Assembly (NCBI RefSeq): GCF_033880585.1
Contig: NZ_CP137624.1
Coordinates: 3,569,501 to 3,633,500, forward strand
DNA length: 64,000 nt
DNA from: Lysinibacillus louembei
Lineage (GTDB): Bacteria; Bacillota; Bacilli; Bacillales_A; Planococcaceae
Direction: 5' to 3'
The translations under genes and the position numbers were made by a program. Below are positions 34,064-43,259 of this stretch, in pieces. The notes beneath the pieces are model-generated. The model worked only from the letters and a program-made list of their open reading frames with translations, made no database searches and was not told the origin of the DNA. Numbering within the stretch: position 1 is the stretch's first letter; every line of letters starts with the position of its first letter.

Positions 34064-35740
34064 ATGTTTCGATATTTATTAAAACTATATGAGCATTTTG
34101 AAGTAGAGGAAAGTCACATAACATCCATTGCAGAGCTTGCACAAATTTGGTGCTGCTCGACACGCTATGCAAAGGTACTTGTAAAAAAATGCGAAGAGCG
34201 TAGTTGGCTGACATGGCGGACTGAACAAGGACGTGGAAAAAAGCCTAGGCTATGTTTACGATTAACAAAGCTAGACGCTATTTATTTAGCATTCGATGAT
34301 TATTGGCAGCACCAGCAATTTAAAGAAGCCTACACATTGTTACAGCAATACAACGTGCTATCACATCCTCAAGTAGAAAATTGGTTACAGCAGCGTTATG
34401 GCTTTTCCAATGAAGAAGCACGTGATGTTTTTCGCTATCCCTATTGGAATGTCGCACTCAATTATGATCCGTTAAATGGCAATTCGCGCCATGATATGCA
34501 TTTGTACAACCAAATTCATGAGTCCTTATTCGTTTATTGTGCAGAAACAGCGCGTGCAAAGCCAAATCTTGTTTATGACTACCATACCGATGATGCAAAA
34601 ACATGGACATTTATCTTGCGAAAAGATATTTATTTTCATGATGGTACAAAGCTTACAAGTAACGATGTCCTTGCATCTTTACAGCGGATTTGCACTAAAA
34701 AGCTATTGCCTGAAGCAAATTTGAGTGCAGCAAGTCCTTACCATTTTACAATAGAGCTAACAAAGCCTAAAGCGCTACTGCCACGTATGCTATGTAATGC
34801 TCGCTATTCAATTGTACCTGCCAAGTGGATTGAGGAGGGAGCTGAAGGAATACCTGTAGGCTGTGGGGCATTTTACATTGCAGAGCATAATGAGCAACAT
34901 ATGCGCCTATCTGTTTTCCCAAAATATTTTCAGGCGCGCCCTTGGGTGGATGATGTCGATATTATTTTCACAGCCAATATTCAACAATTTGGCATTAGTG
35001 CACTGCCTTTTGCTACACATATTGCGCAACAAAAATTGACTTTTCAGGAGCAAGGTGCGGATTTTATTTTATTCAATGCAACACGCGGACCATTGCAGGA
35101 TGAGACGTATCGTCGCGCATTATTTGAAGCAATAGATGCGGATCACTACTGCTTATTCGAAGAGGGGGAAATTGTTGCAACGAGCTTTTTGCCAGCATAT
35201 CGTAGAGCTCAGCCAAAGGCTCGCCCACTACCATCGCTAGACTTCCCCCATTTGCGGATCGGTGTCCAACAAATCCGCCCTAAGGCGAATCACATGCGGG
35301 AAGCACAAATTTTAAGCGACTTTTTAACAGCGCATGCTATTTCACATGAGCTATTATGGATGCCTGTCAATGCCTCTGCTCATTATTGCGTACAGCATTA
35401 TGATATTTTTGTTGGTGGCATTGCACTTGGGGAAGATCCGTTACTAGGCTGGCTGCATGCCTTAAATAGTGAACGCTCCCCCGTATGCTCTTTTCTAGGA
35501 AGTCAGGATGTACAAAAGCTACTACAGCAAGCTGCGATGCATGAAGATATTCAATTGCTCTATGAAATAGAGGCGCGCTTAATTGAGGCTGGTGTTTTGA
35601 AATTTTTAACACATCGTCAGCATGTTTTTTATATGCGCGAGGATTTGCCGTTTCATAATATCCATTTTGATCAGCATGGCAAAATAGATTATCGCAAAAT
35701 TTCCCCTCCAGTCATTTCGTCTGTAGCGACAAATACTTAA
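34064..35740 (+). CDS. SgrR-type transcriptional regulator with solute-binding domain
   Basis: The 558-residue protein has an N-terminal winged helix (about 1-95; WCCSTRYAKVLVKKCEERSW) fused to an SBP_bac_5 periplasmic-binding-like domain (about 130-540; TWTFILRKDIYFHDGTKLTS). It lacks a signal peptide, so the binding domain senses an intracellular ligand. E. coli SgrR uses this layout to respond to sugar-phosphate stress. Its likely target is the divergent MFS gene. Ligand unknown. Confidence 0.85.
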   Translation: MFRYLLKLYEHFEVEESHITSIAELAQIWCCSTRYAKVLVKKCEERSWLTWRTEQGRGKKPRLCLRLTKLDAIYLAFDDYWQHQQFKEAYTLLQQYNVLSHPQVENWLQQRYGFSNEEARDVFRYPYWNVALNYDPLNGNSRHDMHLYNQIHESLFVYCAETARAKPNLVYDYHTDDAKTWTFILRKDIYFHDGTKLTSNDVLASLQRICTKKLLPEANLSAASPYHFTIELTKPKALLPRMLCNARYSIVPAKWIEEGAEGIPVGCGAFYIAEHNEQHMRLSVFPKYFQARPWVDDVDIIFTANIQQFGISALPFATHIAQQKLTFQEQGADFILFNATRGPLQDETYRRALFEAIDADHYCLFEEGEIVATSFLPAYRRAQPKARPLPSLDFPHLRIGVQQIRPKANHMREAQILSDFLTAHAISHELLWMPVNASAHYCVQHYDIFVGGIALGEDPLLGWLHALNSERSPVCSFLGSQDVQKLLQQAAMHEDIQLLYEIEARLIEAGVLKFLTHRQHVFYMREDLPFHNIHFDQHGKIDYRKISPPVISSVATNT

Positions 35741-35753
35741 AGCAGATTGATCT

Positions 35754-36203
35754 TTAGAGCAACAGCTCTAACCGAATCATATCTATACATTGAATACCAT
35801 TTTCAAAAATCGGCTCATCATAATGCTGAAGAAAGAAATCCCGATCGACACCGACAATACGGAAGCCACATTTTTGATAAAGGGCTAGCTGGTCAACGCT
35901 TGAATTGCCTGTGCCGAGCTGAATCGTTTTAAAATGCATGGCTTTGGCACGTTCAATCGCATGAAGCACAAGCTGTTTGCCAATGCCTTGCCCCTGCCAC
36001 CTTTCATCTATTGCTACATTCACTAGCTCCATCGTATGTGGTCTTGTTGGTAATAACACATATACACCGACGATTTCTCCATCACGCTCATCTACATAGC
36101 AGAACCCCCGCTGCACATACTCCGTTACAATTTCCTCAGAAGGATCTGCTAATAATAGTAAATCCATTGGTAATTGCTCACTTGCTGTTAGCATTCGAAT
36201 CAT
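35754..36203 (-). CDS. GNAT family N-acetyltransferase
   Basis: The 149-residue acetyltransferase has the acetyl-CoA motif A VNVAIDERWQGQGIGKQLV (Q/RxxGxG/A at about 70-76) and the motif B end ALYQKCGFRIVGVDRDFF. Ribosome site AAGGAG. Stands alone directly after the ribU terminator. Substrate unknown. Confidence 0.85.
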   Translation of the reverse strand: MIRMLTASEQLPMDLLLLADPSEEIVTEYVQRGFCYVDERDGEIVGVYVLLPTRPHTMELVNVAIDERWQGQGIGKQLVLHAIERAKAMHFKTIQLGTGNSSVDQLALYQKCGFRIVGVDRDFFLQHYDEPIFENGIQCIDMIRLELLL

Positions 36204-36226
36204 TTTTGTTTCTCTCCTTATAAAAA

Positions 36227-36252
36227 AGCCGAGCTATTTGATTAGCTCGGCT
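36227..36252 (-). terminator. Terminator of ribU
   Basis: AGCCGAGCTA / TAGCTCGGCT stem with a 6-nt loop, followed on the minus strand by TTTTTTA. Confidence 0.88.
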
Positions 36253-36258
36253 CAATGC

Positions 36259-36843
36259 TTATTTTAATGATAAATAGGTTGACTGCTGCTTGTCAATCCA
36301 TGTTTTCATTGTGCGGAATAACAATATCGCAACAGTTAGAATAATGATACCTTTAATAATATTGAACGGTAAAATACCGAGAACGATTGTTTCATACATA
36401 TCGAATGAGCCCCAGCCTAGGAAATACGTATACATTGGTAGGAATACGAAATAGTTGAGTATGCTCATGCCAATCGACATAACGAATGTGCCTACCGCTA
36501 AGCCTACTGCTAAACCAGGAATCGTTTTGAATTTTTTATAAAAATAATACGTTGGTAAAATAAATAGAATGCCTGTTACAAAGTTTGCCATATGTCCTAC
36601 TGGTACACCCGTTGGCGCGCCTTTAAATAGCCAGTCTAGAATATTTTTAATCAACTCTACAATGATACCAGCGACTGGTCCCATCGTAATTGCCGCAATC
36701 AATGCTGGCACATCACTAAAATCAATTTTTAGGAACACTGGGAACCATGGTAATGGAAAATCGAGCATCATTAATAGAAAGGCGATGCTGCTCAACATAG
36801 CGATTGTTACGGTTGAACGTAACTTCAAATTTTGCTTGCGCAT
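36259..36843 (-). CDS. ribU: Riboflavin ECF transporter S component RibU
   Basis: The 194-residue membrane protein with about six helices has the RibU pattern: LDFPLPWFPVFLKIDFSD near residue 28, then KNILDWLFKG and GTFVMSIGMSILNYF. It binds riboflavin and docks with the shared EcfAA'T energy module, which is encoded elsewhere. An FMN riboswitch and a terminator hairpin lie in its long leader, so it is expressed when FMN is low. Ribosome site GAGGAGAG. Confidence 0.93.
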   Translation of the reverse strand: MRKQNLKLRSTVTIAMLSSIAFLLMMLDFPLPWFPVFLKIDFSDVPALIAAITMGPVAGIIVELIKNILDWLFKGAPTGVPVGHMANFVTGILFILPTYYFYKKFKTIPGLAVGLAVGTFVMSIGMSILNYFVFLPMYTYFLGWGSFDMYETIVLGILPFNIIKGIIILTVAILLFRTMKTWIDKQQSTYLSLK

Positions 36844-36912
36844 AAAAAATCTCTCCTCTTTGCTGATTCACTCTTGCAAGAAGAAAGGACAGTCCAGCCA
36901 TTCACGAAAAAA

Positions 36913-36937
36913 CCCTTATACAATGATTGTATAAGGG
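36913..36937 (-). terminator. Riboswitch-controlled terminator ahead of ribU
   Basis: CCCTTATACAAT / ATTGTATAAGGG stem with a one-base loop, followed on the minus strand by six T residues. It lies between the FMN aptamer and ribU. Confidence 0.85.
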
Positions 36938-37098
36938 AGAAATAGGCACGCTTAAAAGAAGTCGTATTTTGACAATGCTTAAAAAGCATCATGTCAAAGC
37001 TACTTTGTCGAAAATTGCGATACTTAAATAAGCCTATTAAGTAAGTAGACTTGTGTATAGCAAAATACGACATTTTCGAAAAATGACGACTGCGCCTT

Positions 37099-37269
37099 CA
37101 CCTTCTCCCATCCAGACTATACTGTCGGCTTTGGAATCACACCAAATCCTGCACCGCAAAAGCGGGCTCGCGGGCTCATGAAATGCTGAAGCAATGTCCT
37201 CCAAGTAAATGGTCGGAGATTGCGATTTCAATTACCGCCGGTCGGGAATTACACCCTGCCCCGAAGATG
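37099..37269 (-). ncRNA. FMN riboswitch (RFN element)
   Basis: The minus strand contains the conserved blocks in order: GGGGCAGGGTGTAATTCCC, GACCGGCGGTAA, GAGCCCGCGAGC, GCAGGATTTGGTGTGATTCC and AAGCCGACAGTATAGTCTGG, ending GATGGGAGAAG. This is the complete six-arm FMN aptamer. It controls ribU. A spurious reading frame crosses it. Confidence 0.96.
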
Positions 37270-37342
37270 AATCAATATAAAATTTGTTACTACACTTTCT
37301 ATTATAAAAGAAAGTTTTTAAAAGTAAACCTTTTTGCTTGGT

Positions 37343-37460
37343 TATCTATGCTTTCTTTGTGATTTATCTGCGAAAATCCCTAAGATATCTGCGCTTTTTC
37401 ATAGCTTATCTGCGAAATTCCTCAACTATCTGCGCTTTTTCCCAATTTATTTGCGAAATA
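37343..37460 (+). repeat. Tandem array, five to six units of about 21 bp
   Basis: TATCTGCG occurs at 37365, 37386, 37407 and 37427, with TATTTGCG at 37448 and a weaker TATCTATG at 37343. Spacings are 22, 21, 21, 20 and 21 bp. Fillers alternate between CGAAA-type and CGCTTTTT-type. It lies upstream of the FMN riboswitch and downstream of rsiX. Together with the riboswitch it accounts for the whole 36844-37479 gap. Confidence 0.75.
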
Positions 37461-37479
37461 TAAAAATACAGCCTTATCA

Positions 37480-38640
37480 CTAAGGCTGTATGATATCAAG
37501 TGGTAATTCATTTGGCGCCACAGGTATCGGCTGTGGCTGTGTGAAATCAAAGCGATCCCATGTCGTTTGTACAATATTTTCAAAAATAACTTGCTGATTA
37601 AACGCAGCAGCTGTTAGCATAATGCCTTCTAGCATTTGCTTCGCCTGCGTATAATCCACTGTCTCTAAATCAAGCGGTTGGTCAAATTTCACATGAACAT
37701 GGTCAGCGGTAGTCACTGAAAATGTAACACCTTCTACAATAGCCGATGCATATTGTTCCGTTGCATGACCTGTCATGCCTAAAATGGCCTCTTCTACATG
37801 CGTATATGCTACTTCCCGTTGTGGCACAAAATATTTTTTATCTTGCTGTGTAAATAAATAATAGCTGTAGTTTTGCGTAGCTGTTAATGCTGATAGCTCT
37901 ATTTTTGTACTTTCATTTTGATCTAAAATAATGTCCTCGTATTGTGGGAAGGTTTCCTTTAATGCCTCGATATTTTTCTTTGTCGGCTTATCTAATGCCA
38001 CAACAAGCTCTTGCTCATTTTCTATGATTTCACCTTCTATTGGATGCTGTTCTTCAAAGCCATAGCCTTCTTCATCAAGCTTTGGCGCATAGTATTTATA
38101 CATCTCTACTTGTGTAGGCTTTTCTTTGCCCAAATCCTCGACAAGCTTTTCTTTCGGAATAACGATGGCTGATGGGACATTTACCTCATCAGCTCCTGCT
38201 AAGCTGACAGTAAATACCTCTCCTTCCCCTACAGCATCTTCATAAACAGGTGACGTTTCATCTGGTATGGTCATACGAGTAGTCGTCGCACTATCTGCTG
38301 CAAATGTAGTTGCATCTGCTTCCGTCTCCGCAGTTTCATCATTATAGCTTTCCTGCTTATTATCGTTTTGCATTGCCACATCGTTTGCCTTTTCTTGCTT
38401 TTCCTCTGGTGACATCACAAGCATTGAGATGCCAACTCCACATGTTACAATAGCTGCTACAGCAATGCTAGAAATCCATTTATATGAACGACGCTTGCTT
38501 GACATCGTTGGCGCTTGCTCTTCAAAAGCACCTGCTTGTTGGAGTTTTGCAAAAACCTCTTCTTTGGAACGGTGGTCTTGGATTTTTGGTGCCTGCTTTA
38601 AAAGCTTCTCGATATTTTCTTCATCCCATTTCGTATTCAT
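37480..38640 (-). CDS. rsiX: Anti-sigma factor RsiX
   Basis: The 386-residue protein has a cytoplasmic N-terminal domain (1-50), one membrane helix (about 53-72), an acidic linker rich in Asn, Asp and Glu (78-120) and a large extracytoplasmic domain. It overlaps sigX by one base (TAATG). It should hold sigma-X inactive at the membrane and release it under cell-envelope stress. Homology is by layout and linkage; B. subtilis RsiX has similar size and topology. Confidence 0.85.
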   Translation of the reverse strand: MNTKWDEENIEKLLKQAPKIQDHRSKEEVFAKLQQAGAFEEQAPTMSSKRRSYKWISSIAVAAIVTCGVGISMLVMSPEEKQEKANDVAMQNDNKQESYNDETAETEADATTFAADSATTTRMTIPDETSPVYEDAVGEGEVFTVSLAGADEVNVPSAIVIPKEKLVEDLGKEKPTQVEMYKYYAPKLDEEGYGFEEQHPIEGEIIENEQELVVALDKPTKKNIEALKETFPQYEDIILDQNESTKIELSALTATQNYSYYLFTQQDKKYFVPQREVAYTHVEEAILGMTGHATEQYASAIVEGVTFSVTTADHVHVKFDQPLDLETVDYTQAKQMLEGIMLTAAAFNQQVIFENIVQTTWDRFDFTQPQPIPVAPNELPLDIIQP

Positions 38641-39167
38641 TACGAATTTACCTCCTTTCCATGCTGCTCTAAAATACCCCGCAATGCTTTAATTGCACGA
38701 TGCTGCGTCGTCTTCACTTTGCTCTCTGTCCAATTTAAAATGTCAGCTGTCTCACCAATCGATAAATCTTGAAAATAGCGCATCACGATGACCATCTTTT
38801 GATCACCTGTACAAAATTCAAGCGCCTCTAATAGCTGGCGCATATCTTCATTCATTTCTACAAACTGCTCTGGTGTTTGAACAGGTGAAACGAGCTGCTC
38901 ACTCTCCCATTCAAATGCATCAAACGTATGCCTTTCACGCACATTGTTTTTACGAAAGTAATCAATGGCGACGTTTTTCGCAATGGAAAAAAGCCATGTT
39001 TTTTCAGAACTTTTTCCTTCGAATTTGTCGTAAGCTCTTAGCACTCGAATATACACTTCCTGTGAAAGATCCTCCGCTACAGATCTGTTTTTCACTAAAT
39101 AAATTAAGAATTGGAATACATCTTGGTGATATTCATCATACAATCGATGGAAAATGGATTCTTTCAT
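38640..39167 (-). CDS. sigX: ECF RNA polymerase sigma factor SigX
   Basis: The 175-residue ECF sigma factor has region 2 (EDLSQEVYIRVLRAYDKFEG, SSEKTWLFSIAKNVAIDYFR) and region 4 (DLSIGETADILNWTESKVKT). The sequence is strikingly like B. subtilis SigX, including the start ESIFHRLYDEYHQDVFQF. The ATG at 39167 has GGAGG at 8 bp; the frame extends to 39188 through that site. An autoregulatory ECF promoter lies just upstream. As in B. subtilis it precedes rsiX and lies by resDE. Controls cell-surface modification genes. Confidence 0.92.
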   Translation of the reverse strand: MKESIFHRLYDEYHQDVFQFLIYLVKNRSVAEDLSQEVYIRVLRAYDKFEGKSSEKTWLFSIAKNVAIDYFRKNNVRERHTFDAFEWESEQLVSPVQTPEQFVEMNEDMRQLLEALEFCTGDQKMVIVMRYFQDLSIGETADILNWTESKVKTTQHRAIKALRGILEQHGKEVNS

Positions 39168-39195
39168 CCATTCCACCTCCATCCTCATAAAATTA

Positions 39196-39221
39196 GTCGT
39201 ACATGCAGTAAAAAAGTTTCA
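39196..39221 (-). promoter_or_regulatory. ECF-type promoter of sigX-rsiX
   Basis: On the minus strand TGAAAC, a 16-bp spacer that includes a T6 run, and CGAC. This matches sigma-X/W type promoters and implies autoregulation. Confidence 0.75.
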
Positions 39222-39336
39222 TTTTATTCGTTGGTAAATATTTCATATATACAATTCAAATCCCTTTACTCGTTACTATAGGACGCAACGTTATAAAGCC
39301 GAGTTGCTCTGTCCAAATCTAGGCTAAATTCAAATA

Positions 39337-39372
39337 AAGGGTGCGGGAAAATTCGACTTCCCACACCCTTTT
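39337..39372 (-). terminator. Terminator of resDE
   Basis: AAAGGGTG-c-GGGAA / TTCCC-a-CACCCTTT stem with a 7-8 nt loop, 7 bp beyond the resE stop. Confidence 0.75.
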
Positions 39373-39378
39373 ATTCTA

Positions 39379-41151
39379 TTACAACGGCAAATAAAAAGTA
39401 AATGCAGTTCCTTCTTTTTCAACGCTTGTAACCGCAATATTTCCATTATGCGCTTCCACGATATTTCGGGCAATAGCTAAGCCAAGACCTGTACCACCCT
39501 TTGAGCGTGTACGCGCCTTGTCCGCCTTATAAAAGCGCTCAAACACATATGGTAGGTCATCCTTTGGAATACCAATCCCAGTGTCTCGTACTTCAATTTT
39601 GGCATACGATTTAGCATATGATGCCGATACCGTAACAGCACCATCAATAGGTGTGTGACGCAGTGCATTGTCCACTAAGTTCGTCAACACTTGCTCGATG
39701 CGGTCCTCATCAATGTTCACCATAACATCTTCCTCGATGTCTGATATGAAGCGTAAATCAACATGCTTCTCCTTTGCAACTTGTGCAAATTTTTGCGTCA
39801 TACGCTCCAAAACTGGCACAAGTGGTACAAGATTTTTATACAGTCGCATATGACCTGACTCCATGCGTGCTAAATCAAGTAAATCTGTGACAAGTCGTCC
39901 CATACGCTGCGACTCATCATAAATAATTTTAATCATTTCATTGCGCTCATCTTCATCTATCACTACACCATCTAAAATCGCTTCAGAGTAGCCTTGTAGC
40001 ATGGCAATTGGCGTGCGCAATTCATGCGAGACATTGGCAATAAAATCGGAGCGTAGTTTTTCTAAGCGATGCTGCTCTGTTTGATCGCGAATAACTGCCA
40101 CCGCACCGCGCACAAGCTCACCGCTATAAAGAGGGCTAATGGTAATGCTGTAATAGGAGCCCTCCATTTCAATTTCCTCTTCAATTTTATCTTCAAAATC
40201 AAGCACATGATCTAGCATATGATAAATTTCAGGAGGAATTGGCTTCGTGCTTTGCTCCCCCTTCGCCACAAACCATTTTTGTAAAAGGCGCTCGGCTGGT
40301 GGATTACTTACTAAAATTGTACGATCACGATTAAAAGTAATGACCGCATCCGTCATCGAGGTTAAGATGCTTGATAGCTGCTCCTTCTCTTGGTTAATAA
40401 CTTCTAAATGGTGCTTTAACTGGCGCCCCATTTGGTTGAAGGCAACTGCAAGCTGTCCGATTTCATCATTTTGCGTTGTTGGCACTTGTGAATCAAAACG
40501 ACCTTTTGCAATTTCGAAGGCATATTCTCGCATTTTTCTTAAAGGATATGTAATACGACTCGATAAGAAAAAGGCAAAAAATGTTGTTAAAACAAAGGCT
40601 ATAAACGCGGAAATAAAGACAATTTTCGTTGTTTCTCTGCTCGTCTCGTGCATCGCATCTGGATTTTGATAAATAAATACCGCACCATGTCGAGCAGCAT
40701 CACCCTTTAGCGGAAAAGCTAGCACGACATACGTCTCTGTTTTATTTTCATCCTTTTGTGATGGTAGCCTCATATCCTGCAAAATGGGTTTATTGCTTGC
40801 ATAAATATTTTCGAATGCTTTATTTTTTAAAATTTGCTGTTGTATACTTTCCTTGTTCATCCCTTCCTGAATCGCATAAACTGTGCCATCAGGATTTTCG
40901 GCAATTAATGCATTTGTACCTTCATGCAAGACGCTACGAATAATTTCATATGGGGAATCATCAATTAGGTCGTTTTCCACAATATTAGCAATTGTTGATG
41001 CTGTTTGACGCAATGTTTCTTCCGCTCTTGTACTATGATAGCTCTCTAAAAACTCTAGCATAAATACCGTGAAAATAAATAATACAAAGGAAACGAGAAG
41101 CAATATGGTTCCCCATAGCTTCCCGACAATACTATTCCATATTCTATTCAT
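39379..41151 (-). CDS. resE: Sensor histidine kinase ResE
   Basis: The 590-residue membrane kinase has helices at about 12-32 and 178-200 flanking an extracytoplasmic sensor region, then HAMP (about 200-252), a PAS-like domain (about 255-360), HisKA (FIANVSHELRTPIAML) and HATPase with GTGLGLAIARN. It phosphorylates ResD in response to oxygen limitation and nitric oxide in B. subtilis. It overlaps resD by 8 bp and ends at a terminator. Confidence 0.93.
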   Translation of the reverse strand: MNRIWNSIVGKLWGTILLLVSFVLFIFTVFMLEFLESYHSTRAEETLRQTASTIANIVENDLIDDSPYEIIRSVLHEGTNALIAENPDGTVYAIQEGMNKESIQQQILKNKAFENIYASNKPILQDMRLPSQKDENKTETYVVLAFPLKGDAARHGAVFIYQNPDAMHETSRETTKIVFISAFIAFVLTTFFAFFLSSRITYPLRKMREYAFEIAKGRFDSQVPTTQNDEIGQLAVAFNQMGRQLKHHLEVINQEKEQLSSILTSMTDAVITFNRDRTILVSNPPAERLLQKWFVAKGEQSTKPIPPEIYHMLDHVLDFEDKIEEEIEMEGSYYSITISPLYSGELVRGAVAVIRDQTEQHRLEKLRSDFIANVSHELRTPIAMLQGYSEAILDGVVIDEDERNEMIKIIYDESQRMGRLVTDLLDLARMESGHMRLYKNLVPLVPVLERMTQKFAQVAKEKHVDLRFISDIEEDVMVNIDEDRIEQVLTNLVDNALRHTPIDGAVTVSASYAKSYAKIEVRDTGIGIPKDDLPYVFERFYKADKARTRSKGGTGLGLAIARNIVEAHNGNIAVTSVEKEGTAFTFYLPL

Positions 41152-41860
41152 TCACTACCTCAAATTTGTAGCCTACGCCCCAAACAGTGACAATCATTTT
41201 CGCTGCACTTTCAGAAACGCGGTTCAATTTTTCACGTAGGCGCTTGACATGTGTATCGACGGTACGTAAATCACCGAAGAAGTCATAGTGCCACACTTCC
41301 TTGAGCAATTGTTCACGGTCAAATACTTTATCAGGTGATTTCGCTAGAAAATAAAGCAGCTCATATTCCTTTGGTGTTAAATTTACCTCTACGCCGTCCG
41401 CTGTCACACGGTGTGCATCATGGTCAATTGTTAAATGTGGGAACACGACTAAATCCTTTGATGTAGAACTATTTGAAACAGGTGCAAACGCAGCAGAGCG
41501 TCGTAAAATAGCCTTTAAGCGCAGCACCACTTCACGTGGACTAAATGGCTTGACAATATAATCATCTGCCCCTAGCTCAAAGCCTTGTACACGATTCGCT
41601 TCCTCGCCCTTTGCTGTCAGTAAAATAATTGGCGTTGTTTTCTTTTCGCGAATTTCTTCACAAACTTGCAGACCATCTTTTTCTGGCATCATAATATCTA
41701 AAAGAATACAGTGGTAGTCGTTTTCAAACGCTTTCTCAACTGCCTCTTCTCCATTTTCAGCCTCATCTACAATATATCCTTCACGCTCTAAGTACATTTT
41801 TAATAGACGGCGAATACGATCTTCATCATCTACTACTAATACAGAAATATTTTCAGACAC
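41144..41860 (-). CDS. resD: Response regulator ResD
   Basis: The 238-residue OmpR/PhoB-type regulator has a receiver with D55 (CILLDIMMPEKDG) and K in VKPFSPRE, and a winged-helix output ending GVGYKFEVV. The start is GTG at 41860 with AAAGGGGAT. Activates respiration and anaerobic genes, including resABC. The gap to resC contains a terminator, so resDE has its own promoter here. Confidence 0.93.
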   Translation of the reverse strand: MSENISVLVVDDEDRIRRLLKMYLEREGYIVDEAENGEEAVEKAFENDYHCILLDIMMPEKDGLQVCEEIREKKTTPIILLTAKGEEANRVQGFELGADDYIVKPFSPREVVLRLKAILRRSAAFAPVSNSSTSKDLVVFPHLTIDHDAHRVTADGVEVNLTPKEYELLYFLAKSPDKVFDREQLLKEVWHYDFFGDLRTVDTHVKRLREKLNRVSESAAKMIVTVWGVGYKFEVVNE

Positions 41861-41981
41861 TAGTGTATCCCCTTTCCTACTTTCTACATCTTCTATTGTA
41901 CCGTTTCAGTGCCAAATTGAAAAGTGAACTTGCATATTCTTGCAACTTCCATCATATATCAAATAGGATGCAAACAAAAAA

Positions 41982-42011
41982 GCTGTTAGAAAATGATCCT
42001 TTTCTAACAGC
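41982..42011 (-). terminator. Terminator of resABC
   Basis: Perfect stem GCTGTTAGAAAA / TTTTCTAACAGC followed on the minus strand by six T residues. Confidence 0.9.
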
Positions 42012-42020
42012 CACGCTCAA

Positions 42021-43259
42021 TTAAGCATATGAATGTAAACCAGCAAGAATTAGATTCACAACAACTAAGTTGAACATAATAATTCCAAAGCCAATTAAAG
42101 CAAGCCATGCTGATTTTTTACCTTCCCAGCCTTTTGATAGGCGTAAATGTAAAAATGCCGCATAGAATAGCCATGTAATCAAGGCCCATACTTCCTTCGG
42201 ATCCCAGCCCCAGAAGCGACTCCATGCCTCATGCGCCCAAATCATAGCAAAAATCAGGGCACCAAGTGTAAAGAGCGGGAAGCCAATTAATACTGCTCGA
42301 TAACCAATTTCATCCGCTAATGATGAATTTACTTTTTGCACAAGTGGCTGTACCATCTCAGAAATAGAACGGCGACTAATTAAACGAATAAGTAAATAAA
42401 TCACTGTACCGAATAAAACAGAATAAACAACCGTTGTTAATTTTTTTGCATTAATAATTGCTGGCATCTCTACCAATGGTTGGAATGATTGCTCAGCCTC
42501 TACAACAGGCTCATATACTTTTTGCTTCGCATCTGGATCTACTGCTTTCACTTCTATATACTCATTCATCCCAAAAAGAGCTGGATTATGGTATTCTACA
42601 ACGCCTGTTCTACCTTCTTTATCTACATATTGATATGTTGCACTATAGCCCATTGCGCTAAATGTAACAGAAGACACAATAAAACCTATTACAAGAACTA
42701 AAGAAAACATAACAGCCTCTAAGCAAAAACGTTCCTTTGAAGCTTTTTTCACATCAACATGCTTTAATAAATAAACTAAGCCTGCTACAGCACTAAGTGC
42801 TAATACCGCCTGACTCATTGCAGCTGTTATCACATGAATCGTTAACCAGTGACTTTGTAGTGAAGGCACTAATGGGCTCACTTCTCGTGGGAACATTGCA
42901 GCATAGCCAATAATTAAAATAGCAATTGGTAATGCAACAACCCCAAGCGCTGCTACACGATACATGAAATAGCTAACGATAAATGCAGCAATAACAAACA
43001 TCCCAAACGCTGTTGTAAACTCAAACATATTACTTACAGGTGCATGTCCTGTATAAATCCAGCGTAAAATAAAATAGCCTAGATTAGCGATAAACCCAAT
43101 AATCGTTACCGTAATTGCTAGCTTACCCCATTTTTCAGCAGATGCAGGTGCATTTGCTACTTTTGTTGGCTTAATCGCCCCACCAAATAATACAAGGGCA
43201 ATTAAATAACAAATAAACGCTGTAAATAATAAGTAACCACTTAATTGAAGTAAACTCAT
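42021..43259 (-). CDS. resC: Cytochrome c biogenesis protein ResC (CcsA/CcsB type)
   Basis: The 412-residue polytopic protein has the tryptophan-rich haem-handling motif WGWDPKEVWALITW near residue 350, plus conserved histidines in SHWLTIHVITAAMSQ and IWAHEAWSRF. With ResB it forms the System II haem lyase that moves haem outward and joins it to apocytochrome c. Overlaps resB by 4 bp; followed by a strong terminator. Confidence 0.93.
   Translation of the reverse strand: MSLLQLSGYLLFTAFICYLIALVLFGGAIKPTKVANAPASAEKWGKLAITVTIIGFIANLGYFILRWIYTGHAPVSNMFEFTTAFGMFVIAAFIVSYFMYRVAALGVVALPIAILIIGYAAMFPREVSPLVPSLQSHWLTIHVITAAMSQAVLALSAVAGLVYLLKHVDVKKASKERFCLEAVMFSLVLVIGFIVSSVTFSAMGYSATYQYVDKEGRTGVVEYHNPALFGMNEYIEVKAVDPDAKQKVYEPVVEAEQSFQPLVEMPAIINAKKLTTVVYSVLFGTVIYLLIRLISRRSISEMVQPLVQKVNSSLADEIGYRAVLIGFPLFTLGALIFAMIWAHEAWSRFWGWDPKEVWALITWLFYAAFLHLRLSKGWEGKKSAWLALIGFGIIMFNLVVVNLILAGLHSYA

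Noticed and set aside
36825-37073. Minus-strand frame in the ribU leader
   Set aside because: It crosses the leader terminator hairpin and overlaps the ribU start; no family sequence.
37037-37231. Minus-strand frame upstream of ribU
   Set aside because: It lies within the FMN riboswitch aptamer, which is a structured RNA.
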